Part shown: positions 52,151 through 61,392 of the stretch, piece by piece
How positions within the stretch are numbered: the first letter of the stretch is position 1
How the letters are laid out: every line of letters begins with the position of its first letter
NCBI RefSeq assembly: GCF_001493375.1
Contig: NZ_LN929838.1
Coordinates: forward strand, 174,222-238,221
DNA length: 64,000 bases
Source of the DNA: Streptomyces specialis
Lineage (GTDB): Bacteria; Actinomycetota; Actinomycetes; Streptomycetales; Streptomycetaceae
Reading direction: 5' to 3'
Notes under the pieces: generated by a model
The model's input: the letters and a program-made list of their open reading frames with translations, nothing else
What the model was told of the DNA's origin: nothing
Databases searched by the model: none
Translations under genes and position numbers: made by a program

Positions 52151-53200
52151 TCACTCGGCCGCGAGGACGCGGGCCGCCTCGCGGGCGGCGCCGGCCGGGG
52201 CCCTGCCGGTCTTCAGCCCGGCGACCTTGGCCGAGATATTCTCGGCCACCGTGATCGGCGGGTACAGCTCCTGGCCCGGCTCGAAGCAGCCGGGCAGCGC
52301 CTCGATCACCGCGTCGTGGTTGCCGTCGAAGAAGAAGGCGGCCGAACGGCGGCGCAGGACGCGGCCGTTCACGATGGGCGGGTTGACCCGGTGCAGGGTC
52401 GACATCCAGCGGTCGTTGGTCCAGCGGGCCATCGCGTCGCCCAGGTTGATCAGCAGGGCCCCGTCGGCCGGCTGGACGTCGTGCCAGCGCTGGTCGGAGC
52501 CGAGGACCTGGAGGCCGGGGACCTGATCGGCCCACAGCACGGTGAGGATGCCGAAGTCGGTGTGCGCGCCCATGCCCATCAGCTCGCCGGCGAGTTCGAT
52601 CTCGCCCTCGGGGAGCGCGTAGTGGTTCATCTTGAGGGCGTCGATGGAGTAGTCCGTCATCGTGTCGAAGTACCCGGGGTCCAGCCCCAGCGCGTCGGCC
52701 ATGGCGGTCAGCAGGACCCGGGAGAAGTAGGTGACCTCGCTGAAGTACTCCTCGACGGCGGGCCGGAACCCGGGCGCCGCGTCCGGCCAGGTGTTGGGCG
52801 CGTAGCTGCTGCGCGGCAGTTCCCGGCCGGGGTACCAGCCGGCCTCGGCGCCCACGGTGAACGCCTCGTAGAAGTCGTTCATCATGCCGGCGGGCGGCAC
52901 GCCGAGGCTCATGCTCAGCGACTCGGACTTCGGTGGCGCGTAGCCCCGGTTGTCGCCGGCGTCGCGGCGGTAGGCGGTCTTCCGTTCCAGGGGCAGGGCG
53001 AAGAACTCGTCGAGCGCGGCGGCCAGTCCTTCGATGGCGGAGTCCGCCACCTGGTGCCCGGTCACCTGCATGAAGCCGACCTCGCGGCAGGCCAGGTCGA
53101 TTCTTCGGGCGACCTCGGCGCAGTCCTGGCTGGTCCGCGCGGTGGCGCCGGAGACGAGGTAGGGGCCGATGTCGATCGTCGGCACGTGGAACTCGGTCAT
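52151..53200 (-). CDS. isopenicillin N synthase-family Fe(II) oxygenase 2
   Basis: A 349-residue paralogue of the previous gene. It has VPTIDIGPYL and VGFMQVTGHQV at the N-terminus, the iron ligands in GMGAHTDFGILTVLWAD and MSTLHRVNPP, and RRSAAFFFDGNHD with the Arg-x-Ser co-substrate site. The conserved end ELYPPITVAENISAK parallels TYPPITAAEYLRE in oxygenase 1. Two such enzymes in tandem suggest sequential oxidations, or two related substrates. Confidence 0.85.
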   Translation of the reverse strand: MTEFHVPTIDIGPYLVSGATARTSQDCAEVARRIDLACREVGFMQVTGHQVADSAIEGLAAALDEFFALPLERKTAYRRDAGDNRGYAPPKSESLSMSLGVPPAGMMNDFYEAFTVGAEAGWYPGRELPRSSYAPNTWPDAAPGFRPAVEEYFSEVTYFSRVLLTAMADALGLDPGYFDTMTDYSIDALKMNHYALPEGEIELAGELMGMGAHTDFGILTVLWADQVPGLQVLGSDQRWHDVQPADGALLINLGDAMARWTNDRWMSTLHRVNPPIVNGRVLRRRSAAFFFDGNHDAVIEALPGCFEPGQELYPPITVAENISAKVAGLKTGRAPAGAAREAARVLAAE

Positions 53201-53244
53201 GGGTCTCCTAGGTGAGGTGTCCGGTCGTCTCAGCGGTGGGCGTC

Positions 53245-54144
53245 TCAGCGGTGGTCGCCCGAGCTGTGCCAGCGGCCGACGACGAGCCGCGAGACGAGGG
53301 TGAAGACGGTGAAGACGGCGATGCCGAAGGCCGACGCCAGCAGGATGGAGGCGATCAGGTCCTCGGACCGCAGCGTCGCCCGGTAGCCGTCGAGCAGCGT
53401 GCCGATGCCCGGCTCGCCCCTGGCGAAGAACATGTCGCCGAGGATCGCTCCGATCACGACCTGGCCGGACGCGATGCGCAGGCCGGTGAAGATCGACGGC
53501 AACGCGGCCGGCAGCTCCAGCATGACCAGCCGCCGCCCCCGCGAGGACCGGCCCAGCGTGAACAGTTCGTGCATGCCCCGGTCGACCGAACGGAGCCCGA
53601 AGTGGGTGTTGGTGATGATCGGGAACAGCGCGATCATCACGCAGACGATGACCCGGGAGCTGCTCCCGTAGCCGAACCACAGGCCGATCAGCGGCACGAT
53701 CGCCAGCACCGGGATGACCTGGAGCATGACGGCGTAGGGGTACAGCAGCCGCTCGATCCAGCGGGCCTGGCTCATCAGCGCGCCGGTGCCGACCCCGATG
53801 AGCGCCGCGCACACGAAGCCGATGGCCGCGATGCGCGCGGTGACGCCGAGGGCGGTGAGCATCGGCTCGATCCGCGTCGGGTCGAGGAAGGAGTGCGCGA
53901 CCACGTCGTGGGGCGGCGGCAGCAGGAACCGGCGGTCCGGTGACAGCAGCACGTAACTCACGCCGTACCAGACGGCGATGCCGAGCGCGCAGGACAGCGC
54001 GGGCACGGCCGTCGCGCGTGCCGTGCCGGTCAGCAGCCGCCGTGCGCGGCGGCCGGCGGCGGACCGTGGCGCCTCGGCCGGGGCGGCCGTGGGTGGGGCG
54101 GTACGCGTGGCCGAGGCCGTGGTGATGGTCTCCGTGCTGGTCAC
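53245..54144 (-). CDS. ABC transporter permease (SsuC/TauC/ThiX type)
   Basis: A 299-residue inner-membrane permease of the nitrate/sulfonate/pyrimidine-precursor importer class. A Thr/Ala-rich cytoplasmic N-terminus is followed by about six helices. The coupling EAA loop appears as LFTLGRSSRGRRLVMLELPA with ALPSIFTGLRIASG. Start GTG 54144 overlaps the ATPase stop (GTGA). It works with the ATPase at 54141 and the lipoprotein at 55240. Confidence 0.85.
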   Translation of the reverse strand: MTSTETITTASATRTAPPTAAPAEAPRSAAGRRARRLLTGTARATAVPALSCALGIAVWYGVSYVLLSPDRRFLLPPPHDVVAHSFLDPTRIEPMLTALGVTARIAAIGFVCAALIGVGTGALMSQARWIERLLYPYAVMLQVIPVLAIVPLIGLWFGYGSSSRVIVCVMIALFPIITNTHFGLRSVDRGMHELFTLGRSSRGRRLVMLELPAALPSIFTGLRIASGQVVIGAILGDMFFARGEPGIGTLLDGYRATLRSEDLIASILLASAFGIAVFTVFTLVSRLVVGRWHSSGDHR

Positions 54145-54920
54145 CGGACCCCCCGCAGGATGTCGGCAACGGCCGCCACGTGCTCGACGTACCGGGGACT
54201 GAAACGCACCTCGGGGCGGCGCGGGTACGGCAGGTCGATGTCGACCGTCGCGGCGATCCGGCCTGGCCGCGGGGACATGACGACGACCCGCCGCGCCAGC
54301 AGCACCGCCTCGGCGACGGAGTGGGTGACGAACAGCATGGTGAACCGGCGGCTCTCGTACAGCCGGAGCAGTTCGCCTTGCATGTCCTGGCGGGTGAGTT
54401 CGTCGAGGGCGCCGAACGGCTCGTCCAGCAGCATCATGTCCGGCCGGAGGACGAGGGCCCGGGCCAGCGAGACGCGCATCCGCATGCCGCCGGAGAGGGC
54501 GCGCGGCAACTGGTCGGCGAAGGCCGTCAGTCCGACGGCGTCGAGGGCCGCGGTGACGCGCTGTTCGCGTTCCGCCTTGGGCACCTTGGCCAGGTGGGCG
54601 AGGAGCCCGACGTTCCGCCGTACGGAACACCAGGGCAGGAGGTTGGGCTCCTGGAAGACGAAGCCGACCGAGGTGGTGCCCAGGGCGACCGACCCGGTCG
54701 ACGGTGCCTCCAGGCCGGCGGCGAGGCGGAGCAGCGTCGACTTCCCGCAGCCGGAGGGGCCCACGATGGCGACGCATTCCCCCTCGGCCACCGTGAGCGA
54801 GACGTCGTCGAGGGCCTGCGTGCCGGTCGGGTAGCGCATGCCGATGTGGTCGAACGACGCCTGGAGGCCCTTGGTCAGGTGATGGGCGTCAACGTCGTGC
54901 ATCGTGTCGACGAGGTGCAC
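54141..54920 (-). CDS. ABC transporter ATP-binding protein (SsuB/TauB type)
   Basis: A 259-residue ABC ATPase: Walker A GPSGCGKS, Q-loop VFQEPNLLPW, signature LSGGMRMRVS, Walker B MMLLDEPFGALD and switch His in FVTHSVAEA. GTG 54920 is preferred because GGAG lies six bases before it; ATG 54902 is an alternative. The gene is the first of a minus-strand operon (ATPase, permease, two oxygenases, then possibly the GntR gene), divergent from the binding protein gene. Confidence 0.87.
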   Translation of the reverse strand: MHLVDTMHDVDAHHLTKGLQASFDHIGMRYPTGTQALDDVSLTVAEGECVAIVGPSGCGKSTLLRLAAGLEAPSTGSVALGTTSVGFVFQEPNLLPWCSVRRNVGLLAHLAKVPKAEREQRVTAALDAVGLTAFADQLPRALSGGMRMRVSLARALVLRPDMMLLDEPFGALDELTRQDMQGELLRLYESRRFTMLFVTHSVAEAVLLARRVVVMSPRPGRIAATVDIDLPYPRRPEVRFSPRYVEHVAAVADILRGVR

Positions 54921-55239
54921 GGTGATCTCCGATCTGGTGATCGAGGCGGGCGGATCGGACTGACCGAGCCGAGTGCCAGTGTTGACGTGCATGCAGATCG
55001 AGGCAATGGCGCGCCAGTTAACTCCTTGTAACATGCAACTCTCGCGCCTAGAGACACCCCTTCGCGCCCCTCCCTGCCTGCGCTTTCGCCACCGATACGC
55101 AGGGGTGATGCGCCGCGACGCGCGCCGGGCGGACATCGTCACCGTCTCAAGATTGCATGTAATGGCGCCGTAACAGCCATACGTCACAGTGGCCTGCACA
55201 CACCCACTCGCCGACAGGCCGGCCCACCCCAGGAGCATC
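54921..55239. promoter_or_regulatory. divergent promoter region with GntR-like half sites
   Basis: This 319-base gap is markedly A/T-richer than its surroundings. TAACATGCAA at 55029-55038 and TTGCATGTAA at 55153-55162 are nearly inverted copies of each other, one nearer each divergent gene. They suit the GntR regulator at 50318. AGGAG at 55231 is the ribosome binding site of the lipoprotein gene. Confidence 0.55.
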
Positions 55240-56403
55240 ATGAGATCGTCAACAGGACGCCGGCTCGGCGCCCTCGCCCTCGTGCCTCTCTTCGCCATCA
55301 CCGCGTGCGGCGGCTCCGGTACGGAGGACGGCGCCGACGCCGCCCCTCTCGAACCGGCCGCCGCCGCGCAGCGACTGGACGAGGTGTGCCCGTCCACGGT
55401 CGTCGTGCAGCTCCAGTGGCAGCCGCAGTCCGACATGGGCGCCCTGTTCGAAATGCTCGGCCCCGGCTACACCGTCGATCAGGACGGCAACGCGGTGACC
55501 GGGCCGCTCGTCGCCGGCGGCAAGGACACCGGCGTGCGGCTCACGCTGCGGGCCGGCGGTCCGGCCATCGGATTCCAGTCCGTGACCTCGCAGATGTACG
55601 CCGACGACACGATCCACCTCGGGCTCGTGCACGCCGACCAGCTCATCGCCGCCTCGGGGGAACAGCGCGTCGTCGGCGTGACCCCGCTGCTCAAGCACAG
55701 CCCCGCCATGCTGATGTGGGACCCGGAGGCCCACCCCGGCCTGTCGATCGACCGGATCTCCGGCACCGACGCGTCCGTCGTCGTCTCGCAGGACCAGTTC
55801 TTCCCCGACTGGCTGGTCGCCCAGGGGTATGTCACCGAGGGGCAGCTCGATCCGAGCTACGACGGCGCTCCCGCCCGTTTCGTGGGTGACTCCGGCATCG
55901 TCCAGCAGGGCTTCGCCAACTCCGAGCCCTACACCTACGAGGAGGAGACCCCGGCCTGGGGCAAGCCCGTCGGGTACCAGCTCCTCAAGGACGTCGGCTA
56001 CGACATCTACGCCTCCAACCTGACCGTCAGGGCGGACCGGCTCGACGAACTCTCCCCCTGTCTCGACAAGCTGGTGCCCGTCGTCCAGCAGGCCGGCGCC
56101 GACTACATCACCGCGCCCGAGGCCACCAACGAGCGGATCGTCGACATCGTGTCCCGGGACACCTCCTACACGCCCTACAGCATCGGCGAGGCCGCCTACA
56201 GCGCCGAACTGCTCAGGGCCGAGGGCCTGGTGGCCAACGAGGACGACGGGTCGATCGGCACCTACGACCTGGCGCGGGTCCGGGAATTCGTCACCGAACT
56301 CGCGCCCGTCATCCGCGACGGCGGCTCCGACGTGCCCGCGGACATCACGGCCGACGACCTCTTCACCGACCAGTTCGCCGACCGGACCATCGGCCTGCCG
56401 TGA
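55240..56403 (+). CDS. ABC transporter substrate-binding lipoprotein
   Basis: A 387-residue lipoprotein with signal LVPLFAITACGGS (lipobox ITAC). The mature part is of the NMT1/SsuA-like type 2 binding fold (VVVQLQWQPQSDMGALFEML, GFQSVTSQMYADDTIHLGLV, YDIYASNLTVRADRLDELSP). It should capture the substrate imported by the divergent ATPase and permease. By fold class the ligand may be a heterocycle or sulfonate. The deaminase and oxygenases nearby favour an N-heterocycle. Confidence 0.82.
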   Translation: MRSSTGRRLGALALVPLFAITACGGSGTEDGADAAPLEPAAAAQRLDEVCPSTVVVQLQWQPQSDMGALFEMLGPGYTVDQDGNAVTGPLVAGGKDTGVRLTLRAGGPAIGFQSVTSQMYADDTIHLGLVHADQLIAASGEQRVVGVTPLLKHSPAMLMWDPEAHPGLSIDRISGTDASVVVSQDQFFPDWLVAQGYVTEGQLDPSYDGAPARFVGDSGIVQQGFANSEPYTYEEETPAWGKPVGYQLLKDVGYDIYASNLTVRADRLDELSPCLDKLVPVVQQAGADYITAPEATNERIVDIVSRDTSYTPYSIGEAAYSAELLRAEGLVANEDDGSIGTYDLARVREFVTELAPVIRDGGSDVPADITADDLFTDQFADRTIGLP

Positions 56404-56470
56404 CCGTGCCGTTCGGCACGCGCCGCCCGGACACCGCTTCGGGACCACGTGCTCCTTCGCGGGCCGTCGT

Positions 56471-57067
56471 TCAGCTCGCCGCTGGACGGCGGCCCACGAG
56501 TCCGAGCAGTTGGTCCAGGGCGGAGGAGCCCGCGGAGACCTCGACCACCGGGGCGAACGCGGTACGCGGCCGGTCGTCGGACGCCTCTCCGGTCGGGATC
56601 GACGCCGCCACCTTGAGGGAGAAACGGACGAGGTCGGCGTCCGGATCGTAGGCGACACCGATGGTCTGGGCGACGTCCCAGCCGTGGACGACGCAGTCGA
56701 GCACATGCATGCCGAGCGCGACCCGGCCGGGGAAGAACCCGAACTCCCTGATCTGGAGCGAACGGTCCAGGACGTCCTCGGTGAACGCGCGGGTCATGGC
56801 GTCGGCCGAGTCGAGGTACGCCTGATGGGGATCACCGCCCAGATCGCCCTGGTCCCAGGCCCGGAGGTCACCGGTGACGCCTGCCGCGGCGGCCGCGAAA
56901 CCGAGGTTCTCGCTCACTTGGTGACGGAGCAGGCCGTGCAGGGTCCAGTCGGCGCACGGCGTCGGAAGACGAAGCTGGTCCCGGCCGACCCGCGCGATCA
57001 CCGCTCCCAGGGTGGCGAGGGCACGTCGGTCCAATTCTCGGATGTCCACGGTCGCGACGTTAGCCAT
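56471..57067 (-). CDS. TIGR03086/DinB-like metal-binding protein
   Basis: A 198-residue four-helix-bundle protein of the maleylpyruvate isomerase/mycothiol-dependent superfamily. TPCADWTLHGLLRHQVSENL gives the first His ligand and VLDCVVHGWDVAQTIGVAYD the second His with Asp. Members use mycothiol or an unknown thiol cofactor with a divalent metal. No pathway partner is adjacent. Confidence 0.8.
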   Translation of the reverse strand: MANVATVDIRELDRRALATLGAVIARVGRDQLRLPTPCADWTLHGLLRHQVSENLGFAAAAAGVTGDLRAWDQGDLGGDPHQAYLDSADAMTRAFTEDVLDRSLQIREFGFFPGRVALGMHVLDCVVHGWDVAQTIGVAYDPDADLVRFSLKVAASIPTGEASDDRPRTAFAPVVEVSAGSSALDQLLGLVGRRPAAS

Positions 57068-57226
57068 GCTCCCCGCTTCCCGGCCACACGTTTCCCGGAC
57101 GCCCCGGCACAGCGCGTGTGCGGCAGGGCGGCTGGGCGGAGGGTGTCCCATGTCAGCGGCGTCCACGGTCTGTTGCCGAACTGATTCACTTCGCGGCTGT
57201 CCCGCCGCTTCCGGTCATGACAAGGT

Positions 57227-58888
57227 ATGCGCGTGCTTGCGCCGCTGACCTCCGAAGACCCGCCCCTCGTCGCCGGTTACCGCCTCACCCACCGGCTCGG
57301 CGAAGGCGGCATGGGCAAGGTGTATCTGTCCCATACGCCCGGCGGGCGTCCGATCGCCATCAAGGTGGTCCGCTCCGAACTGGCCTCCGACCCCGACTTC
57401 CGGCGGCGGTTCCAGCAGGAGGTACGGGCCGCCCAGCGGGTGCAGGGGCTGTACACCGCGCCGGTCATCGACAGCGACACCGAGGGCCCGCGACCGTGGC
57501 TCGCCACCGCGTACGTGGCCGGGCCCTCCCTGCACGCCGCGATCCGCGAGCACGGCCCGCTGCCCGTACCGGCGGCGGCCCGTACGCTGGCGGGGATCGC
57601 CGAGGCGCTCCAGGTGATCCACGGGGCGGGCGTCATCCATCGGGACCTCAAGCCGTCGAACGTCCTGCTGGCCTCGGACGGCCCGCGGGTGATCGACTTC
57701 GGCATCGCCCGGGCCACCGACGCCACCGCGCTGACCCGCAGCGGCGTCACCGCCGGCACGCCCGCGTTCATGGCACCGGAGCAGGCGATGGGCCAGTCGC
57801 TCACGCCCGCCGTGGACATCTTCGCCCTCGGCCAGATCGCGGTCTTCATCACCGCCGGCATGCCGCCCTTCGGTGACGGGTCGTCTCCGGCGGTGCTGTA
57901 CCGGATCGTTCACGAGGAGCCGAACCTGTCGGGGGTGCCGGACGAGTTGCGCGCGCTGGTCGCCCGCTGCCTGGCCAAGGACCCCGCCGAACGCCCCTCG
58001 CCGGCCGAGGTCATCGAGGCGTGCCGCCCTCTGGGGCCCAACGTGCCCCCGGACGAGGGTGGTTGGCTGCCGCCCGCGGTGACGGCGGAGATCGACAACC
58101 AGGCCGCCACGGTCACGGCCGGGGCCACGCAGCCCTCGCCGCCGCCCGCGGCCCCGCCGCCCGCGCCCGGCGGGTTCGGCCCGGCGCCGGGCTCCTACCC
58201 CTCGCATCCGACGGGGCCGTTCCCCGCGTACCCCGCGACCGGGCAGCAGCCGCGCCGCCGGGGGCGGACCGTTGTCCTGGTCACCGCCTCCGTGTTCGCG
58301 GTGCTGATCGCGCTGGGCATCGTCGGGCGGCTGCTGGGGTTCGGCGACGACGCGGACGGCGGCGACCAGGCGGGCGGCGACGTCTCGCAGGCGCCCACGA
58401 CGTCCGAGGACCCCGCCGGGGAGGACGGCCAGGACCCGCAGAACCAGGAACCCACGACCGAGCCGCCCGCCGACCCCGAGCCGGTCACCCACCCGGGCAT
58501 CCAGATCCCCGGCGGCTACATCGTTCACCTCTACGACGATCCGCCGACCCCCCAGGACGCCGAACTCGGCGCCGGCTACGAGGGCGACTTCGGCCTCTAC
58601 TACGACAGCCTGTTCGGTGACTACCGGCTCCAGACCGGCGAGGAGGGGAACACCCTGGTCCTGCTGGAGACGCGGGAGGAGGGCACGCTCGACACCTGCC
58701 GCTCGGTGTCCCGCTACACCGACAGCATCGACCGCGAGGCCGCGCCCCCCGGCTCGCAGATCTGCGTGACCACCGCCACCGGCGACATCGGCCTGGTGAC
58801 CGTCGTCGACTACGCGCCCGACGACTCGCCCAGCGCGTACGTGACCGTCGACATCACCGTCTGGCGCGGAGCCGCACAAACCGGCTGA
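57227..58888 (+). CDS. Ser/Thr protein kinase, single-pass membrane receptor
   Basis: A 553-residue kinase: LGEGGMGKVYLS, IAIKVV, HRDLKPSNVLL, DFGIARA and GTPAFMAPEQ cover the Hanks motifs (residues about 15-275). A Pro/Gly-rich linker leads to the membrane helix VVLVTASVFAVLIALGIVGR near residue 355, an acidic Pro/Glu linker, and an external beta-rich domain with two Cys (DTCRSVSRYT and SQICVTTA), probably disulfide-bonded. The extracellular domain would sense an unknown ligand. The start MRVLAPL overlaps no other gene. Confidence 0.85.
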   Translation: MRVLAPLTSEDPPLVAGYRLTHRLGEGGMGKVYLSHTPGGRPIAIKVVRSELASDPDFRRRFQQEVRAAQRVQGLYTAPVIDSDTEGPRPWLATAYVAGPSLHAAIREHGPLPVPAAARTLAGIAEALQVIHGAGVIHRDLKPSNVLLASDGPRVIDFGIARATDATALTRSGVTAGTPAFMAPEQAMGQSLTPAVDIFALGQIAVFITAGMPPFGDGSSPAVLYRIVHEEPNLSGVPDELRALVARCLAKDPAERPSPAEVIEACRPLGPNVPPDEGGWLPPAVTAEIDNQAATVTAGATQPSPPPAAPPPAPGGFGPAPGSYPSHPTGPFPAYPATGQQPRRRGRTVVLVTASVFAVLIALGIVGRLLGFGDDADGGDQAGGDVSQAPTTSEDPAGEDGQDPQNQEPTTEPPADPEPVTHPGIQIPGGYIVHLYDDPPTPQDAELGAGYEGDFGLYYDSLFGDYRLQTGEEGNTLVLLETREEGTLDTCRSVSRYTDSIDREAAPPGSQICVTTATGDIGLVTVVDYAPDDSPSAYVTVDITVWRGAAQTG

Positions 58889-58916
58889 CCGGCCCCGGCC
58901 CCATATCAGGGACGTG

Positions 58917-59351
58917 TCATCGGGCGGCGTGTGGGGGGGGGCTGTCTCTTATACACAGCGGCTTGTAGTTGTTGGCTGCCAGTCGTGACACGGCTTGCCC
59001 GCGGCCGCGGCACCGTCGGATGTGTAGGAGAGGCATCCACGTCGCCTCCCCCGTCTGGCCGATGTCGGCCGGGCGCGCGCCGAGGCGCAGCAGGCGTTCG
59101 AGCTCGGCGTCCTGGTCGCGGTCGGTGGCGTTGACGTCGATGTGCAGCCGCGACTTCCCGGGCTCGGGCTCGTCCCTGCGGCTGAGGATGATCGTCGGCT
59201 GCGGGCCCCCGAACCCCTCGCGCGGCCCGATCTCCAGCGAGCCGTCGTCCTCGCGGTCGAGGACGACGAAGTCCAGGACCTCGCACCAGAACCGCGCCAG
59301 CAGCTCCGGGTCGCGGCAACCGAGCACCAGCTCGCTGATCCGACATGCCAT
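58917..59351 (-). pseudogene. VOC-family protein, 3' end replaced by adapter-like sequence
   Basis: From ATG 59351 the frame gives ISELVLGCRDPELLARFWCE, GFGGPQPTIILSRRDEPEPG and LHIDVNATDRDQDAELERLL, an actinomycete glyoxalase-like (VOC) family. At GQTGEATW the expected ending (His, then a PEGNEFCLL-type strand with the last metal ligand) is replaced by sequence that overlaps Nextera adapter. The gene is probably intact in the organism and broken only in this assembly. Confidence 0.65.
58932..59035. other. Nextera mosaic-end sequence with poly-G (likely artefact)
   Basis: CTGTCTCTTATACACA at 58942-58957 is an exact 16-base match to the Nextera mosaic end and directly follows nine G, a signature of dark-cycle read ends. 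At 59015-59036 the reverse mosaic end occurs in degraded form (17 of 22 bases, containing GATGTGTA). The 60 bases between are of unclear origin. Confidence 0.88.
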
Positions 59352-59457
59352 GACGAAACCTGCTCCCAACGGCGAGAACGACCCCGCGACCGTACCGGAC
59401 GAGGCGGGCACGGGCGACATGATTTCGCGGGGGCCGGGTGGTCGGTGACGGTGCGGC

Positions 59458-60303
59458 TCAGGTGGCCCCGTGCGTCGTGCTCCAGTGGTCCAGCTCCTCG
59501 GCGGTGCGGGGGCCGGTGGCGTGGGGCGGGAGCAGGTCGCGGGCGCGCAGGGCGTCGGTGACCGCCATGCCCCAGGGGCGGCGCAGCCGGGCGGCGTCCA
59601 GGAGGGACCGGTCGGCGAGCAGGGCGGACGCCGCGCCGGTGCGGAGCCCGGTCGGGGTGAGGATCGCGACGTCGTCCGCCCAGCGCCAGGCGAGGTCGAC
59701 GTCATGGGTCGCCATGACGACGGTCGTTCCGGTGGCCCGCAGGCGCGCGAGGATGTCCAGGAGGAGTTCCTCGCCGTGCGGGTCCAGGCCCGCGGTGGGC
59801 TCGTCGAGGATCAGGACGCGGGGGCGCATGGCCACCGCGCCGGCGATGGCGGCCCGTTTCCGCTGGCCGAAGGAGAGGAGGTGGGTGGGGCGGTCGCGCA
59901 GGGCGGTGATGTCGAGCGCGGCGAGAGCCTCCTCCACCCGCTCGCGGACCGCGTCCGGCGCCAGCCCGAGGTTGAGCGGTCCGAACGAGACGTCCTGCTC
60001 GACGGAGGCCGCGAACAACTGGTCGTCGGGGTCCTGCGTGACGAGCTGGACGGCGCCGCGCAGCCGGGTCAGGCCCTTCCGGTGGTACGTCACGAGGTCG
60101 CCGAGGAGCCGCAGTTCGCCGGCGGTGGGGCGCAGGCCCCCGTTGAGCAGGCGCAGGAGGGTGGACTTGCCGCCGCCGTTGCGTCCGAGCAGAGCCGTGG
60201 TCCGGCCCTCCGGAACGGCCAGGCTCACCCCGTCGAACACCTGGGGGCCGTCCGGATAGGAGAAGGACGCCCGGCGCAGTTCCAGCACGGGGTCAGGGGT
60301 CAT
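59458..60303 (-). CDS. cbiO: cobalt ECF transporter ATPase CbiO
   Basis: A 281-residue energy-coupling-factor ATPase: Walker A GRNGGGKST, Q-loop LVTQDPDDQLFAASVEQDVS (the DDQLF run is typical of CbiO), signature LLSFGQRKRAAIAGA, Walker B VLILDEPTAGLD and His in MATHDVDLA. Its GTG/ATG region overlaps the end of cbiQ (ATGA at 60300-60303). It drives cobalt uptake with CbiM, CbiN and CbiQ. Confidence 0.87.
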   Translation of the reverse strand: MTPDPVLELRRASFSYPDGPQVFDGVSLAVPEGRTTALLGRNGGGKSTLLRLLNGGLRPTAGELRLLGDLVTYHRKGLTRLRGAVQLVTQDPDDQLFAASVEQDVSFGPLNLGLAPDAVRERVEEALAALDITALRDRPTHLLSFGQRKRAAIAGAVAMRPRVLILDEPTAGLDPHGEELLLDILARLRATGTTVVMATHDVDLAWRWADDVAILTPTGLRTGAASALLADRSLLDAARLRRPWGMAVTDALRARDLLPPHATGPRTAEELDHWSTTHGAT

Positions 60304-61049
60304 GTCAGGAAGCCTTCGGAGACGATGGTCAGGATCGCGGTCGTGGCCAGGCAGGCGACGGTCGCGATCAGGAAGCGGACGGAGACGGGCGTCTCGGGGA
60401 CGAGCACGTGCAGGCGCCCTTCGTAGCCCCGGTCGGCAAGCCCTGACTGGAGCCGCGCCGCCCGGTCGAAGGCCCGGACGAACGCGGCGGCGCCGAGGCC
60501 CGCCAGGGAGCGCCAGGCGGCGGCGCGGCTCGCGTCACCGAGGCGGGCCGCTTGCGCCTGCCGGATACGGGCCAGGGAGTCGAGCAGGAGGAAGGACATC
60601 CGGTACGTGGCCAGCGCCACGTCCACCACCGGCGCGGGGATTCCGGCCCGGGTGAGCCGGGGCAGCACGTCGGACATGGGCGTGGTGAAGGCGAACAGCA
60701 GCAGCCCGAGCGAGGCGGACGAGGACCGCAGCAGCAGGTCGGTGGCGCGAGCCCATCCGCCTTCGGCCGGTCCGACGATCCCACCGGGCCCGCCCAGTGT
60801 GAACAGCAGCGGGACGGCTCCGGTGAGGCAGAAGCCCAGCGGAACGCGGTAGGCGCGCCACAGCCGGCGGGGCGGGACGCGGGCCGGTCCGAGCAGCGCG
60901 GCCAGCGCGACGGCCGCGGTCAGCGGCCCGCCCGGCCAGGGCGGCAGGGTGAGGGCGAGCGAGGTCAGCCCGAAGGCGAGGACCGCCTTCTCCAGGGGGT
61001 TGCGGCGGCGCCAGCGACTGCTGTGCGCCGCCGTGTCGATGGGCAGCAT
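60300..61049 (-). CDS. cbiQ: cobalt ECF transporter transmembrane protein CbiQ
   Basis: A 249-residue T component with about five helices. The coupling-helix region AQAARLGDASRAAAWRSLAG contains the Ala-x-x-x-Gly-type motif that docks on CbiO. Start ATG 61049 (MLPIDTAAHSSRW) is preferred over upstream in-frame codons that lie in the cbiN gene. The preceding gap to cbiN is 10 bases. Confidence 0.84.
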   Translation of the reverse strand: MLPIDTAAHSSRWRRRNPLEKAVLAFGLTSLALTLPPWPGGPLTAAVALAALLGPARVPPRRLWRAYRVPLGFCLTGAVPLLFTLGGPGGIVGPAEGGWARATDLLLRSSSASLGLLLFAFTTPMSDVLPRLTRAGIPAPVVDVALATYRMSFLLLDSLARIRQAQAARLGDASRAAAWRSLAGLGAAAFVRAFDRAARLQSGLADRGYEGRLHVLVPETPVSVRFLIATVACLATTAILTIVSEGFLT

Positions 61050-61059
61050 CCTCGGCCCG

Positions 61060-61392
61060 CTAGGGGCGTTCACCGCCGGCGGCGGAGGAGGCGTGGGCCT
61101 CGCCCTGGCGGCGTCCGCGCCGCAGGCCGAAGTAGTAGGCGAGGACACCCGCGCCCAGGGCCGCCTGGGCGGCGAACAGCGCCGACTCGATCTCGCCGGA
61201 CGGCGGTTCGTAGAGGGGGCTGAACCACGCGTCGTAGTCGGGATCGTTCTCCGCGATGGCCACCTCGGCCTGCGCGTCCGAGCCGGTGAACGGCTCCTCC
61301 TCGTCGTCGCCCAGCCCGAGGGCGAGGGGCAGCACGGCCAGCAGCAGTACCGCGGCCAGCAGCAGCGCGTTGATCCTGGTCCCGCGGCTCAC
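61060..61392 (-). CDS. cbiN: cobalt ECF transporter accessory subunit CbiN
   Basis: A 110-residue protein with two membrane helices ([20 protein letters not shown] and [20 protein letters not shown]) flanking an acidic external loop ([34 protein letters not shown]). That is exactly the CbiN layout. Its GTG 61392 overlaps the cbiM stop. Confidence 0.85.
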   Translation of the reverse strand: MSRGTRINALLLAAVLLLAVLPLALGLGDDEEEPFTGSDAQAEVAIAENDPDYDAWFSPLYEPPSGEIESALFAAQAALGAGVLAYYFGLRRGRRQGEAHASSAAGGERP

